From TMP-86 sp031394735 (GTDB taxonomy: Bacteria; Pseudomonadota; Gammaproteobacteria; Steroidobacterales; Steroidobacteraceae), in assembly GCA_031394735.1 (NCBI GenBank), contig JANMXI010000002.1:1-64000 (forward strand): a stretch of DNA of 64,000 nt, in the 5' to 3' direction. Below, piece after piece: positions 52,832 through 61,855 of this stretch. Numbering within the stretch: the first letter of the stretch is position 1; the number at the start of each line of letters is the position of its first letter. The notes below the pieces were generated by a model. That model searched no databases, was not told the origin of the DNA, and worked only from the letters and a program-made list of their open reading frames with translations. The position numbers and the translations under genes are program-made.

Positions 52832-53299
52832 ATGAACCCTGTGCCGCAGCGAATCAAAGATTCCACATCGACCGAGAGTACCGACCTGCGCAGGGCGGGT
52901 CTCAAGGTCACCTTGCCGCGATTGAAGATTCTGGACATCCTGGCGGCCGGCAATACCCGGCACATGAGCGCCGAGGACATTTACAAGCAGTTGCTGGAGT
53001 CCAACGAGGATATCGGCCTTGCCACCGTGTACCGCGTCCTGACGCAATTCGAGGCGGCCGGTCTGGTAACTCGCCATCACTTCGAAGGTGGCATGGCGGT
53101 GTTCGAGCTCAATCATGGGGCGCATCACGATCATATCGTGTGTGTGGACTGCGGCCGCGTCGAAGAGTTCATGGATGGCGGCATTGAAGAGCGTCAGCAG
53201 GCGGTGGCGGAGCGATTGGGGTTTGAGATCAGCGATCACGCCTTGATCCTGTACGGGCATTGCCGCAAGACCGACTGCCCCAACAAACGCGTCAAATAG
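52832..53299 (+). CDS. fur: ferric uptake regulator Fur
   Basis: 155 residues from the ATG at 52832. Winged helix at about 20-95, with the recognition helix near ATVYRVLTQFEAAGL (64-78) and metal site HGAHHDHIVCVDCG (95-108). C104 and C107 form the structural zinc CxxC, and a second pair (CRKTDC) is at the C-terminus. Slightly longer than E. coli Fur because of an N-terminal extension of about 12 residues. The 3' end overlaps convergent recN by 8 bp. Confidence 0.96.
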   Translation: MNPVPQRIKDSTSTESTDLRRAGLKVTLPRLKILDILAAGNTRHMSAEDIYKQLLESNEDIGLATVYRVLTQFEAAGLVTRHHFEGGMAVFELNHGAHHDHIVCVDCGRVEEFMDGGIEERQQAVAERLGFEISDHALILYGHCRKTDCPNKRVK

Positions 53300-55004
53300 A
53301 TCGGCGCGGTTTGCTTTTCTTGGGGGTCGCCGGCGCTGACACCGGCCTTAACGCAAGCATTTCCCGCGCGTGATCGCGCGCGGTGTCGGTGATCGACACA
53401 CCGCCCAGCATTCTGGCGATTTCCTCGACCCGCTCCTCGGCGTTCAAGACATTGACCGCAGTTCGCGTGGTCTTGCCGTCGGACAGCTTGATCACCCGGA
53501 ATTGCGTGTGGGCCTGCGCGGCGACCTGCGGCAGATGCGTCACGCACAAAACCTGCGCGCGTAGCCCGAGCTCACGCAGTTGCCGACCGACGATTTCCGC
53601 AACAGCGCCACCCACCCCGGCATCCACCTCATCGAACACCATGCACAGCGCGGTGGTGTTGGCAGCGGCCGCGACCTGAATGGCGAGACTGATGCGCGAC
53701 AGCTCGCCGCCCGAGGCGACCTTTGCCAGGCCCTTGAGGGGTTGACCGGGATTGGCGCTGACCAGGAAGTCAATGTCATCAACGCCATAGGCTGAAAACG
53801 CCGCCGGGTCTTTGTCGATCCGGACTTCAAACCGCCCGCCGAGCATTCCCAAGGATTGCATCAGACGGCTGATCTGAGCGCCGAGATCCGCAGCCGCTGC
53901 AACGCGGGATTTGCTCAGCGCGGCGGCGGCGACCTGATAGCTTTGACTCAACTCCGTCAGCTGCTGCTCCATTTGCGCCAGCGTCACGCCCGAGGCCTGC
54001 AGATCGGCGTATTCGCGCTCGGTTTGTAAAAGGACTTCCGGCAGCTCGGTCACGGCCACCCGATGTTTACGCGCCAGCGTCTCGAGCCCCGCCGCACGAC
54101 GTTCCAGATCCTCCAGGCGTGCCGGATCCACGTCCAGCGCTTCCAGGTAGTGTTGCAGCGCCGAGGCCGCCTCACGAGCCGCGACCTGCGCTTCCTGCAG
54201 CAGCGCCGCCGCGCCGGCGAGTTCGGCATCGCTTTCCGCCGGTACGCGGATGGCAGCGCCTGCCTTGGCCAGAAAGTCATGAGCGTTGGCGCCATCGGTT
54301 TCGTAGGCGACGTCCAGCGCCGCACGGGCCGCGGCGGCGAGCCTGCCGCGATTGGCGAACCGCTTCTGTTCGCTCATACACAGTTCGATCTGCTCGCGGG
54401 TGCTGACCTCGGACTTGAGTTCGGCCAGTTGGAATTGCAAATAGTCCAGGCGCGAGTCGCGTTGATCGGCCGCGGCCTTCAACGCCTCATATCGGTCGCG
54501 GCAGGCGCGATAGGCCGAGTAGGCGCCGGTCACGGCGTCACGCAGCGCGGTAGGTACCGCATGCGCATCCAGCAGATCGCGCTGCGCGCTGCGTTTGATC
54601 AGGTGCTGAAATTCCTGCTGGCCGTGAATTTCGATGACGAAATCTGAGAATTCGCGCAATGCCTGCAGCGACACCACTTGGCCATTGAGATACGCGCGCG
54701 AGCGGCCATCGGCGCCGACGACACGGCGCAAGATAACCTCACCCTGATGCTCGATGGATTGTTCTTGCAGCCAATCGGAGGCTGCTCCCGCCGGTACTGT
54801 GAAGCTGGCGGAGACCTCGGCCCGTTCGGCGCCATGCCGCACCACATCGGGGCCAGCGCGGCCGCCTGCGGCGAGCAGCAGCGCATCGACGATGATGGAT
54901 TTACCGGCACCGGTTTCGCCGGTCAAGGCGCTTAAGCCGGGTTTGAATTCCAGTTCCACCCGGTCGACGATGGCCAGGTCACGAAGTTGCAGGTGCGTGA
55001 GCAT
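53292..55004 (-). CDS. recN: DNA repair protein RecN
   Basis: 570-residue SMC-like ATPase in double-strand-break repair. Walker A GETGAGKSIIVDALL near 30, two coiled-coil arms (about 150-350, Ala/Glu/Arg-rich) and a C-terminal half with SGGELSRISLAIQ and Walker B CMVFDEVDAGVGGAVAEIVG. Followed on the same strand by nothing; nadK is 15 bp upstream. Confidence 0.95.
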   Translation of the reverse strand: MLTHLQLRDLAIVDRVELEFKPGLSALTGETGAGKSIIVDALLLAAGGRAGPDVVRHGAERAEVSASFTVPAGAASDWLQEQSIEHQGEVILRRVVGADGRSRAYLNGQVVSLQALREFSDFVIEIHGQQEFQHLIKRSAQRDLLDAHAVPTALRDAVTGAYSAYRACRDRYEALKAAADQRDSRLDYLQFQLAELKSEVSTREQIELCMSEQKRFANRGRLAAAARAALDVAYETDGANAHDFLAKAGAAIRVPAESDAELAGAAALLQEAQVAAREAASALQHYLEALDVDPARLEDLERRAAGLETLARKHRVAVTELPEVLLQTEREYADLQASGVTLAQMEQQLTELSQSYQVAAAALSKSRVAAAADLGAQISRLMQSLGMLGGRFEVRIDKDPAAFSAYGVDDIDFLVSANPGQPLKGLAKVASGGELSRISLAIQVAAAANTTALCMVFDEVDAGVGGAVAEIVGRQLRELGLRAQVLCVTHLPQVAAQAHTQFRVIKLSDGKTTRTAVNVLNAEERVEEIARMLGGVSITDTARDHAREMLALRPVSAPATPKKSKPRRSI

Positions 55005-55019
55005 ACCCGTGCAGCCTAC

Positions 55020-55919
55020 CTAGTCGCTCACCCGGTTGTCGAAGCCGCCGCGGCCCCAATGCAACTTGGTGCGCAGGATGCGGTAGTAGTCGTAGCCCGG
55101 CGGGTGCAGGAAGGTGATCTTGGCCGCCGCCTTTTCCACGAACAGTTGATCCTGCAGCTCCATGTCGCCGAGCGCCTCGCCGTCGCAGGTGACCTGCGCG
55201 CGGCCTGACGGGCGCTCCATCAGGCGCAGCGTGATTTTGCTAGCGGCGCTGACGATGACGGGCCGGTCGCTGAGCGTGTGCGGGCAGATCGGCGCCAGCA
55301 CCCAGACATCCAGTTCCGGTTCAACGATCGGTCCGCCGCACGACAATGCGTACGCGGTGGAGCCGGTGGCGGTGGCCACCACCAGGCCGTCGGCGCCATG
55401 GTTGTTGACCAGATTGCCATTGATGGCGGTTTCGAAATCCAGCATCCGGCCACTCTCGCGCTTCTGAATGACCACGTCATTCAGCGCCAGCGCGGTCAGT
55501 GCCTGGGCGCCGGGGCGCTCCAGTCGCGCGCTCAACATGGAACGCGGGTCTTCGGAATAGCGACCGGCCAGCACGGTGTCGACATCGTCGAGCATGGTGC
55601 GCGCGCCGACATCGGTCAGAAACCCGAGCCGGCCGCGATTCACGCCGAGCAGCGGCACGTCGTGTCCGGCCACCAGCCGCGAGGCGTACAGCAGCGTGCC
55701 GTCGCCGCCGATGGCGATGACGAGATCGGCTTCGGTGGCGAAGAAGCGTGCTTCGCAGCGGGTGACGGTGTCGGGCGGGAAGGGCAGCTCGACGTTTTTG
55801 TCCACCAGCACCTTGCCCGACCGGCGCGACAGATGCGCGGCCAGGCTGAGCATGCATTCGGCGACGCGGACGTCGACGGTGTTGCCGATGAGTGCGATGG
55901 ATGAAAACGGATGGGCCAT
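55020..55919 (-). CDS. nadK: NAD kinase
   Basis: 299 residues from the ATG at 55919 (MAHPFSSIALIGNTVD), with AGAGGA upstream. GGDG motif at 71-74 (VIAIGGDGTLLYASR), then GRLGFLTDV near 105 and ATATGSTAYALSCGGPIVEP near 180. Phosphorylates NAD to NADP. Upstream of recN, divergent from hrcA. Confidence 0.95.
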   Translation of the reverse strand: MAHPFSSIALIGNTVDVRVAECMLSLAAHLSRRSGKVLVDKNVELPFPPDTVTRCEARFFATEADLVIAIGGDGTLLYASRLVAGHDVPLLGVNRGRLGFLTDVGARTMLDDVDTVLAGRYSEDPRSMLSARLERPGAQALTALALNDVVIQKRESGRMLDFETAINGNLVNNHGADGLVVATATGSTAYALSCGGPIVEPELDVWVLAPICPHTLSDRPVIVSAASKITLRLMERPSGRAQVTCDGEALGDMELQDQLFVEKAAAKITFLHPPGYDYYRILRTKLHWGRGGFDNRVSD

Positions 55920-56016
55920 GCAGGGAATCCTCTGGGGCTGTTTTAGCATGCCCGCTGCGATGCGGTCACGGGTTCAATCTCCATTCTTTTCCCAGTTTGA
56001 GGTATCTTGACTTAGG

Positions 56017-57096
56017 TTGGGGCTACAGGAGAGGGCGATCTCCGAACATAATGCCGATGAAACCTTAAGTGAGCGGGCCCAGCTGCTGCTCAAGGCGCTG
56101 ATCGAGAATTACATCCGCGACGGCCAACCGGTCGGCTCGCGTACGTTGTCGCGTGATTCAGGGTTGAGCCTGTCGTCGGCCACCATCCGCAATGTCATGG
56201 CGGACCTCGAGGGACTGGGGTTTGTCGCCTCCCCGCACACCTCGGCCGGCCGCATTCCAACCGACAAAGGTTACCGGTTGTTCGTCGATTCGCTCCTCAA
56301 GGTCAAACCGCTCGAGACCAACGAGATCGAGGAAATCCAGCGCGGCCTGATCGGCGAACCGAACAACGGTCGCTCGCTGGTGCAGATCGCCTCGCAGATG
56401 CTCTCCAATGTCACGCACATGGCCGGCGTCGTCACGCTGCCCAATCCGCATTACGTCGCGCTCACGCAGATCGAATTCATCGGCCTGTCGGACAACCGGG
56501 CGCTGGCCATCATGGTCATGAACAATCGCGAGGTGCAGAACCGGGTGGTGCAACTCGACCGCTACTACGCGCCGGAGGAACTCAAGCGCGCCGCCAACTA
56601 TCTGAACGAGGTGATCGGCGGCCGCTCACTGCCCGACGCACGCGCGCACATCGTCGCTCAGCTGCAGGAAACCCGGCAGAATATGAACCGGCTCATGCTC
56701 GACGCGATCCACATGGCGCAGAAAGTGTTCGATATTTCGCCCGGCGATAAAATGGAATACGTCATCGCCGGCGAGACCAATCTGATGGGCTTTGCCGAGC
56801 TGTCCAATGTCGATCGTCTGCGCCGGCTGTTCGAGGCTTTCAACGAAAAGCGCGACATTCTGCATATTCTTGACAACTGTCTGCGCGCCGATGGGGTGCA
56901 GATCTTCATCGGCCAGGAGTCCGGCTACAGCATCCTCGACGATATCAGTGTGGTCTCCGCCCCCTACACCATCGACAACCGGGTGGTTGGTGTCCTGGGG
57001 GTCATTGGGCCGACCCGTATGGCCTACGAGCGGGTCATTCCCATCGTCGATTTGACCGCGAAATTGCTCGGCTCAGCCTTGAACGCCCGCAAATAG
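56017..57096 (+). CDS. hrcA: heat-shock repressor HrcA
   Basis: 359 residues, wHTH about 15-95 (QPVGSRTLSRDSGLSLSSAT; TSAGRIPTDKGYRLFVDSLL) and a GAF-like core with the C-terminal GVLGVIGPTRMAYERVIPIV. It normally represses chaperone genes through CIRCE. Start uncertain: TTG at 56017 has poor spacing to any Shine-Dalgarno, while AGGAGAGGG at 56029-56037 points at an in-frame ATC at 56038; no ATG or GTG fits. Confidence 0.94.
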   Translation: MGLQERAISEHNADETLSERAQLLLKALIENYIRDGQPVGSRTLSRDSGLSLSSATIRNVMADLEGLGFVASPHTSAGRIPTDKGYRLFVDSLLKVKPLETNEIEEIQRGLIGEPNNGRSLVQIASQMLSNVTHMAGVVTLPNPHYVALTQIEFIGLSDNRALAIMVMNNREVQNRVVQLDRYYAPEELKRAANYLNEVIGGRSLPDARAHIVAQLQETRQNMNRLMLDAIHMAQKVFDISPGDKMEYVIAGETNLMGFAELSNVDRLRRLFEAFNEKRDILHILDNCLRADGVQIFIGQESGYSILDDISVVSAPYTIDNRVVGVLGVIGPTRMAYERVIPIVDLTAKLLGSALNARK

Positions 57097-57136
57097 GCCC
57101 AATTCATGGGTCTTTGGGCAGCTTAAGGTTCATGAC

Positions 57137-57673
57137 GTGACCAATTCCAGTACCGCAGAAAGCAATAACCAGGATCCTGCCGACTCGGGTGCGCCCGCCG
57201 GCGAGGCCACCCTGGAAGCGCAGTTGACGGCCGCCCTGGCCAAGGCCGAAGAGCATCGCAACAACCATCTGCGGGCCATCGCCGAAATGGAAAATTTTCG
57301 CAAGCGTGCAGAACGTGAAGTAGAGCAGGCGCGCAAATTCGCCATCGAGCGTTTTGCCCAGGAATTGGTGGCCGTCGGCGATGCGCTGGAGGCGGGCATC
57401 AAGGTGGGCGCGGTCACGCCGGGACCGGCGCTGCTGGAAGGCGCGCAGGCCACGCTGCGCGAACTGCACCGGGCTTTCGAAAAGGCCGGCATTCAAACGC
57501 TCGACCCGGCGGACAAGCCGTTCGACCCGAACTGGCACGAAGCCATGGTCGCGCAGGACAGCGCAGACAAGGCGCCGGGCACCGTTCTGAACGTGATTCA
57601 GAAAGGCTACGCGCTCAACGGCCGACTGCTGCGCCCGGCCCGGGTCATCGTCGCCAAAGCGCCTGCCGCTTGA
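57137..57673 (+). CDS. grpE: nucleotide exchange factor GrpE
   Basis: 178 residues with a GTG start. Acidic N-terminus, long coiled-coil helix (about 25-85, with HLRAIAEMENFRKRAEREVE) and C-terminal beta domain (DPNWHEAMVAQDSADKAPGT near 135; LLRPARVIVAK). Releases ADP from DnaK. Confidence 0.95.
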   Translation: MTNSSTAESNNQDPADSGAPAGEATLEAQLTAALAKAEEHRNNHLRAIAEMENFRKRAEREVEQARKFAIERFAQELVAVGDALEAGIKVGAVTPGPALLEGAQATLRELHRAFEKAGIQTLDPADKPFDPNWHEAMVAQDSADKAPGTVLNVIQKGYALNGRLLRPARVIVAKAPAA

Positions 57674-57678
57674 CGGCA

Positions 57679-57706
57679 ATTGAAAAACGCATCGGCTCCC
57701 CCATTC
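57679..57706 (+). promoter_or_regulatory. predicted sigma-32 promoter of dnaK
   Basis: ATTGAAA (57679-57685), 13-base spacer, then CCCCATTC (57699-57706) matches the heat-shock consensus CTTGAAA / CCCCATnT with one change in each half, 40 bp before the dnaK start. Confidence 0.65.
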
Positions 57707-57745
57707 TTCGAACACGGATTTTGAATTTTTTTAAGGATTACAACT

Positions 57746-59671
57746 ATGGCTAAAGTCATTGGCATCGATCTGGGCACCACGAATTCCTGCGTCGCCATCA
57801 TGGAGGGCGGCAAGCCCAAGGTCATCGAAAACAGCGAGGGCGATCGCACGACCCCTTCGATCGTCGCCTTCACCAAGGATGACGAGGTCCTGGTGGGCCA
57901 GTCCGCGAAGCGGCAGGCCGAGACCAACCCCCAGAACACCCTGTTCGCAGTGAAGCGCCTCATCGGCCGCAAGTTCACCGACGACGTGGTGAAGAAAGAC
58001 GTGAGCATGGTGCCCTACAAGGTAGTCAAGGCCGACAACGGCGACGCCTGGGTGGAAGCTCAGGGCAAGAAGATGGCGCCGCCGGAAGTCGCGGCGCGCA
58101 TTCTGATGAAGATGAAGAAGACCGCCGAAGATTACCTCGGCGAAACTGTCACTGACGCAGTGATCACCGTGCCGGCGTATTTCAACGACTCGCAGCGCCA
58201 GGCCACCAAGGACGCGGGCCGCATCGCCGGTTTGAACGTCAAGCGCATCATCAACGAGCCGACGGCTGCAGCGCTGGCTTACGGCATGGACAAGGGTGGC
58301 GGCGATCGCAAGATCGCGGTGTACGACCTGGGCGGCGGCACCTTCGACGTCTCCATCATCGAGATCGCCGAAGTCGACGGCGAGCGCCAGTTCGAGGTGC
58401 TCTCAACCAATGGCGATACGTTCCTCGGCGGCGAGGACTTCGACTTGCGCATCATCAATTACCTCGGCGATGAGTTCAAAAAAGAAACCGGCGTCGATGT
58501 CCGCAAGGACCCGCTGGCGCTGCAGCGTCTGAAGGAAGCGGCCGAGAAGGCCAAGATCGAGCTGTCCTCGAGCCAGCAGACCGAAATCAATCTACCGTAC
58601 ATCACGGCCGATCAGAGCGGCCCGAAGCATTTGAACATCAAGCTCACGCGCGCCAAGCTCGAGTCGCTGGTCGAAGAGTTGGTGAACAAAACCATCGAAC
58701 CCTGCAAGGTGGCGATGAAGGATGCCGGGCTGTCGATCAAAGACGTCAGCGAGGTCATTCTGGTCGGCGGGCAGACACGCATGCCGCTGGTGCAAAAGGC
58801 GGTCAAGGATTTCTTCGGCAAGGAGCCGCGCAAAGACGTGAACCCGGATGAAGCGGTGGCCGTCGGCGCTGCGATTCAGGGCGGCGTTCTCGCCGGTGAC
58901 GTCAAGGACGTGCTGTTGCTCGACGTGACTCCGCTGTCACTGGGCATCGAAACCCTGGGCGGCGTCATGACCAAGGTCATCGAGAAGAACACCACGATTC
59001 CGACCAAGGCTTCGCAGACATTCTCCACGGCCGAGGACAATCAGACCGGCGTGACCATTCACGTGCTGCAGGGCGAGCGCGAACGCTCCACCGACAACAA
59101 GTCGTTGGGTCGCTTCGATCTCACCGACATTGCGCAGGCGCCGCGTGGTCTGCCGCAGATCGAGGTGTCCTTCGACATCGATGCCAACGGCATCCTGAAC
59201 GTGTCGGCTAAGGATGTGAAAACCGGCAAGGAACAACGCATCGTCATCAAGGCCTCCAGCGGTCTGTCGGAAGGCGAGATCAAGCGCATGGTCTCGGACG
59301 CCGAAGCGCATGCCGAGGAAGACAAGCTGTTCCGGGAACTGGTCGGTGCTCGCAACAAGGCCGATGCCACGGCGCACACGGTCGAGAAGGCGATCAAGGA
59401 TCTGGGCGACAAGCTCAGCGATGAGGAGAAGCGTCCCGCTCAGGAAGCGCTCGATGCGGTGAAAGCCGCCATGGCGGCCGACGATCGCGAAGACCTGGAG
59501 CGCAAGACCGAAGCGTTGGTGCAGGCCTCTTCGGCCATTCTGCAGAAGACCTACGAGCAGGGCGCCGGCGCCGCGGGCGAATCCGCGACGGCGGAAACCG
59601 GTGGCAAAAAGGACGACGTGCTGGACGCTGAGTTTGAGGAAGTCAAAGAGGGCGATCGCAAGAAGGCCTGA
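57746..59671 (+). CDS. dnaK: chaperone DnaK (Hsp70)
   Basis: 641 residues. Nucleotide-binding domain about 1-385 (IGIDLGTTNSCVAIMEGG near 5, VYDLGGGTFDVSIIE near 192, GGQTRMPLVQKAV near 340), substrate domain about 395-510 (DVTPLSLGIETLGGVMTKVI), helical lid, and the C-terminal acidic motif VLDAEFEEVKE. AAGGA 10 bases upstream of the ATG. Confidence 0.98.
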   Translation: MAKVIGIDLGTTNSCVAIMEGGKPKVIENSEGDRTTPSIVAFTKDDEVLVGQSAKRQAETNPQNTLFAVKRLIGRKFTDDVVKKDVSMVPYKVVKADNGDAWVEAQGKKMAPPEVAARILMKMKKTAEDYLGETVTDAVITVPAYFNDSQRQATKDAGRIAGLNVKRIINEPTAAALAYGMDKGGGDRKIAVYDLGGGTFDVSIIEIAEVDGERQFEVLSTNGDTFLGGEDFDLRIINYLGDEFKKETGVDVRKDPLALQRLKEAAEKAKIELSSSQQTEINLPYITADQSGPKHLNIKLTRAKLESLVEELVNKTIEPCKVAMKDAGLSIKDVSEVILVGGQTRMPLVQKAVKDFFGKEPRKDVNPDEAVAVGAAIQGGVLAGDVKDVLLLDVTPLSLGIETLGGVMTKVIEKNTTIPTKASQTFSTAEDNQTGVTIHVLQGERERSTDNKSLGRFDLTDIAQAPRGLPQIEVSFDIDANGILNVSAKDVKTGKEQRIVIKASSGLSEGEIKRMVSDAEAHAEEDKLFRELVGARNKADATAHTVEKAIKDLGDKLSDEEKRPAQEALDAVKAAMAADDREDLERKTEALVQASSAILQKTYEQGAGAAGESATAETGGKKDDVLDAEFEEVKEGDRKKA

Positions 59672-59722
59672 TGCTTGCGCCCTGCAGTGGCCCAATTGTG
59701 ACCATTTAGGTCGAAAAGTCAG

Positions 59723-59750
59723 ACCGCCGGCGGGTAATATCGCCGGCGGT
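59723..59750 (+). terminator. hairpin between dnaK and dnaJ
   Basis: A perfect 10-bp GC-rich stem (ACCGCCGGCG with CGCCGGCGGT) with an 8-base loop and a short T-containing tail. Placed 51 bp after dnaK, it could partly terminate or stabilise the dnaK message and lower dnaJ expression. Confidence 0.6.
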
Positions 59751-59770
59751 TTACTCGTTATGGATCAGTA

Positions 59771-60892
59771 ATGGCGAAGCAGGACTACTACAAAGTACTT
59801 GGTGTGGCGAAGGACGCGACCGAGTCCGACATCAAAAAAGCCTACCGCCGCCTCGCCATGAAATTCCATCCGGACCGCAATCCGGACGATCCTGCGGCGG
59901 AAGGGCAATTCAAGGAAGCCAAGCAAGCCTGCGAAGTGCTGCTCGATGTGCAGAAGCGGGCGGTCTACGATCAATTCGGCCATGAGGGTCTCGCCGGCGG
60001 TCGTGGCGGCGGCTTCGATACCGGTGGCGCGTTCAGTGACATCTTCGGCGAAATGTTCGGCGATATTTTCGGTGGCGCGCGTCGCGGCGGCGGCACGCAG
60101 GTGTTTCGCGGTGCAGACCTGCGCTATGAACTCGAAGTCGACCTCGAGCAGGCCGTGTTCGGTACCGACACCGAGGTCCAGATTCCAAAGCTCGGCGAGT
60201 GCAAGACCTGCAAGGGCTCTGGCGCGGCCAAGGGCTCCACGCCGAAAACCTGCGATACCTGCCATGGGCAGGGTCAGGTTCGCGTGCAGCAATCCATTTT
60301 CACGATTCAGCAACCCTGTCCGCGCTGCAAAGGGCGCGGCAAGGTGATCAGCAACCCTTGCGATTCCTGTTATGGGCAGGGCCGTATTCGCGAGGAGAAA
60401 ACGCTGTCGATCAATGTGCCGGCAGGCGTGGATACCGGCGACCGGATCCGTCTGACGGGTCAAGGTGAGGCAGGCCGCAACGGCGGTCCGCCGGGTGATT
60501 TGTATGTCGAGATCAACGTGCGTAAGCACACTATCTTTGAACGCGAGGGCAGCCATCTGTCCTGCGAAGTACCCATCAGTTTTTCCACTGCGGCTCTTGG
60601 CGGTTCGGTCGACGTGCCGACCCTGGACTCCGCGGTGCAGTTGAAGATACCGGCCGAGACCCAGAGCGGTCGTGTGTTCCGGGTGCGGGACAAGGGCGTC
60701 AAGCCCGTTCGCGGTGGTTCCACCGGCGATCTGTTCTGCCGTGTCGTCATCGAAACCCCGGTGGGCCTGAGCCCTGAGCAAAAAGACTTGCTGCGCAAAT
60801 TCGAGTCCTCGCTCTCGCACGATGGCGGCCATAAGCCGCGCGAGCAGAGTTTCTTCGACGGCGTGAAGAAGTTCTTCACCGGTGCGACCTGA
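59771..60892 (+). CDS. dnaJ: co-chaperone DnaJ (Hsp40)
   Basis: 373 residues, type I. J domain 1-70 with HPD at 33-35 (MKFHPDRNPDD), Gly/Phe-rich region about 75-110, four zinc motifs CKTCKGSG, CDTCHGQG, CPRCKGRG and CDSCYGQG (about 140-215) and the C-terminal substrate domain. It stimulates DnaK ATPase. dapB follows with no gap. Confidence 0.97.
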   Translation: MAKQDYYKVLGVAKDATESDIKKAYRRLAMKFHPDRNPDDPAAEGQFKEAKQACEVLLDVQKRAVYDQFGHEGLAGGRGGGFDTGGAFSDIFGEMFGDIFGGARRGGGTQVFRGADLRYELEVDLEQAVFGTDTEVQIPKLGECKTCKGSGAAKGSTPKTCDTCHGQGQVRVQQSIFTIQQPCPRCKGRGKVISNPCDSCYGQGRIREEKTLSINVPAGVDTGDRIRLTGQGEAGRNGGPPGDLYVEINVRKHTIFEREGSHLSCEVPISFSTAALGGSVDVPTLDSAVQLKIPAETQSGRVFRVRDKGVKPVRGGSTGDLFCRVVIETPVGLSPEQKDLLRKFESSLSHDGGHKPREQSFFDGVKKFFTGAT

Positions 60893-61702
60893 TTGAACAC
60901 CCTGGCCCTGTTCGGCGTCACCGGGCGCATGGGGCAGAAGGTGCTGCAGGCGCTGGCACAGTCCTCCTCGCTTGCATTGAGCGGTGCGACGGCATCAGCG
61001 GGCAGTCCGAGTCTGGGGCAGCGTCTGGCCGACGCTGGCGCCGTTGAGGGTGCGGCGAGTACTGTCGCCATAACCTCCGATCCGGTGGTCGCTTTGAAGG
61101 GTGCCGCAGTGGCGTTGGATTTCAGTCAGGCCTCGGTCGTGCGCGCCAACCTGGCCGCCTGCGTGGCCGCGAAGGTGCCGGTGGTGATTGCCGTGACCGG
61201 ACTGGACGCGGCCACCCGCGCCGACATCGAGGCTGCCGCCAAGCGCATCGCTGTGTTGCCCGCGTCGAACACGAGTGTGGGCGTCGCCGTCATGAATCGC
61301 ATCGCCAAACTAGCCGCGGTGTCATTGCCGGGATTCGACATTGAAATCAGCGAAGCCCACCATCGCCACAAGCGCGATGCGCCCTCCGGCACCGCGTTGT
61401 CCCTGGGCGACTCGCTGGCGCAGGCGCGCGGTGGCCAGCTTGCGGATGTCGCGGTGTATGCGCGTCACGGCAGCGGTGAGCCGCGGCGCGAGGACCAGAT
61501 CGGCTTTTCCGTGGTTCGAGCCGGCGACATCGTCGGCGTTCACACGGTGCTGTACGCCGGAATCGATGAAACACTGGAAATTACGCATCGGGCGACGGAC
61601 CGATTGTGCTTTGCACGCGGTGCGTTAGCGGCAGCGCAGTGGCTCGCCGGGCGTCCCGCCGGTCTCTATTCGATGCAGGACGTGCTCGACACCCGCGATT
61701 GA
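60893..61702 (+). CDS. dapB: 4-hydroxy-tetrahydrodipicolinate reductase
   Basis: 269 residues, TTG start directly after the dnaJ TGA. Dinucleotide motif FGVTGRMGQKVLQAL near 7, SNTSVGVAVM near 125 and the catalytic EAHHRHKRDAPSGTAL near 155-170 (His-His and Lys). Second step of the diaminopimelate branch, after dapA at 23 kb. Confidence 0.95.
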   Translation: MNTLALFGVTGRMGQKVLQALAQSSSLALSGATASAGSPSLGQRLADAGAVEGAASTVAITSDPVVALKGAAVALDFSQASVVRANLAACVAAKVPVVIAVTGLDAATRADIEAAAKRIAVLPASNTSVGVAVMNRIAKLAAVSLPGFDIEISEAHHRHKRDAPSGTALSLGDSLAQARGGQLADVAVYARHGSGEPRREDQIGFSVVRAGDIVGVHTVLYAGIDETLEITHRATDRLCFARGALAAAQWLAGRPAGLYSMQDVLDTRD

Positions 61703-61705
61703 GCG

Positions 61706-61734
61706 TAGACAGCGGGTGCCGGCGTCGCTATCAT
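61706..61734 (+). promoter_or_regulatory. possible carAB promoter
   Basis: TAGACA (61706-61711), 17-base spacer and TATCAT (61729-61734) lie 122 bp before the carA start. The long leader contains a terminator-like hairpin. Confidence 0.4.
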
Positions 61735-61770
61735 TTGCGCCCGGAAAACTGATCGCAGATCCATTCATAA

Positions 61771-61803
61771 AGCGGGAGGCTGTTCTAACGAGCGCCTCCC
61801 GCT
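61771..61803 (+). terminator. terminator-like hairpin in the carA leader
   Basis: A perfect 10-bp stem (AGCGGGAGGC with GCCTCCCGCT) and 13-base loop, followed by TTTGCG. It either ends dapB transcripts or acts as an attenuator for carAB; about 50 bp separate it from the carA start. Confidence 0.6.
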
Positions 61804-61855
61804 TTGCGCATCTGAAAGGCCAAACGGGCCGTGCGTCAAGCGAGGGGAACCGGAA

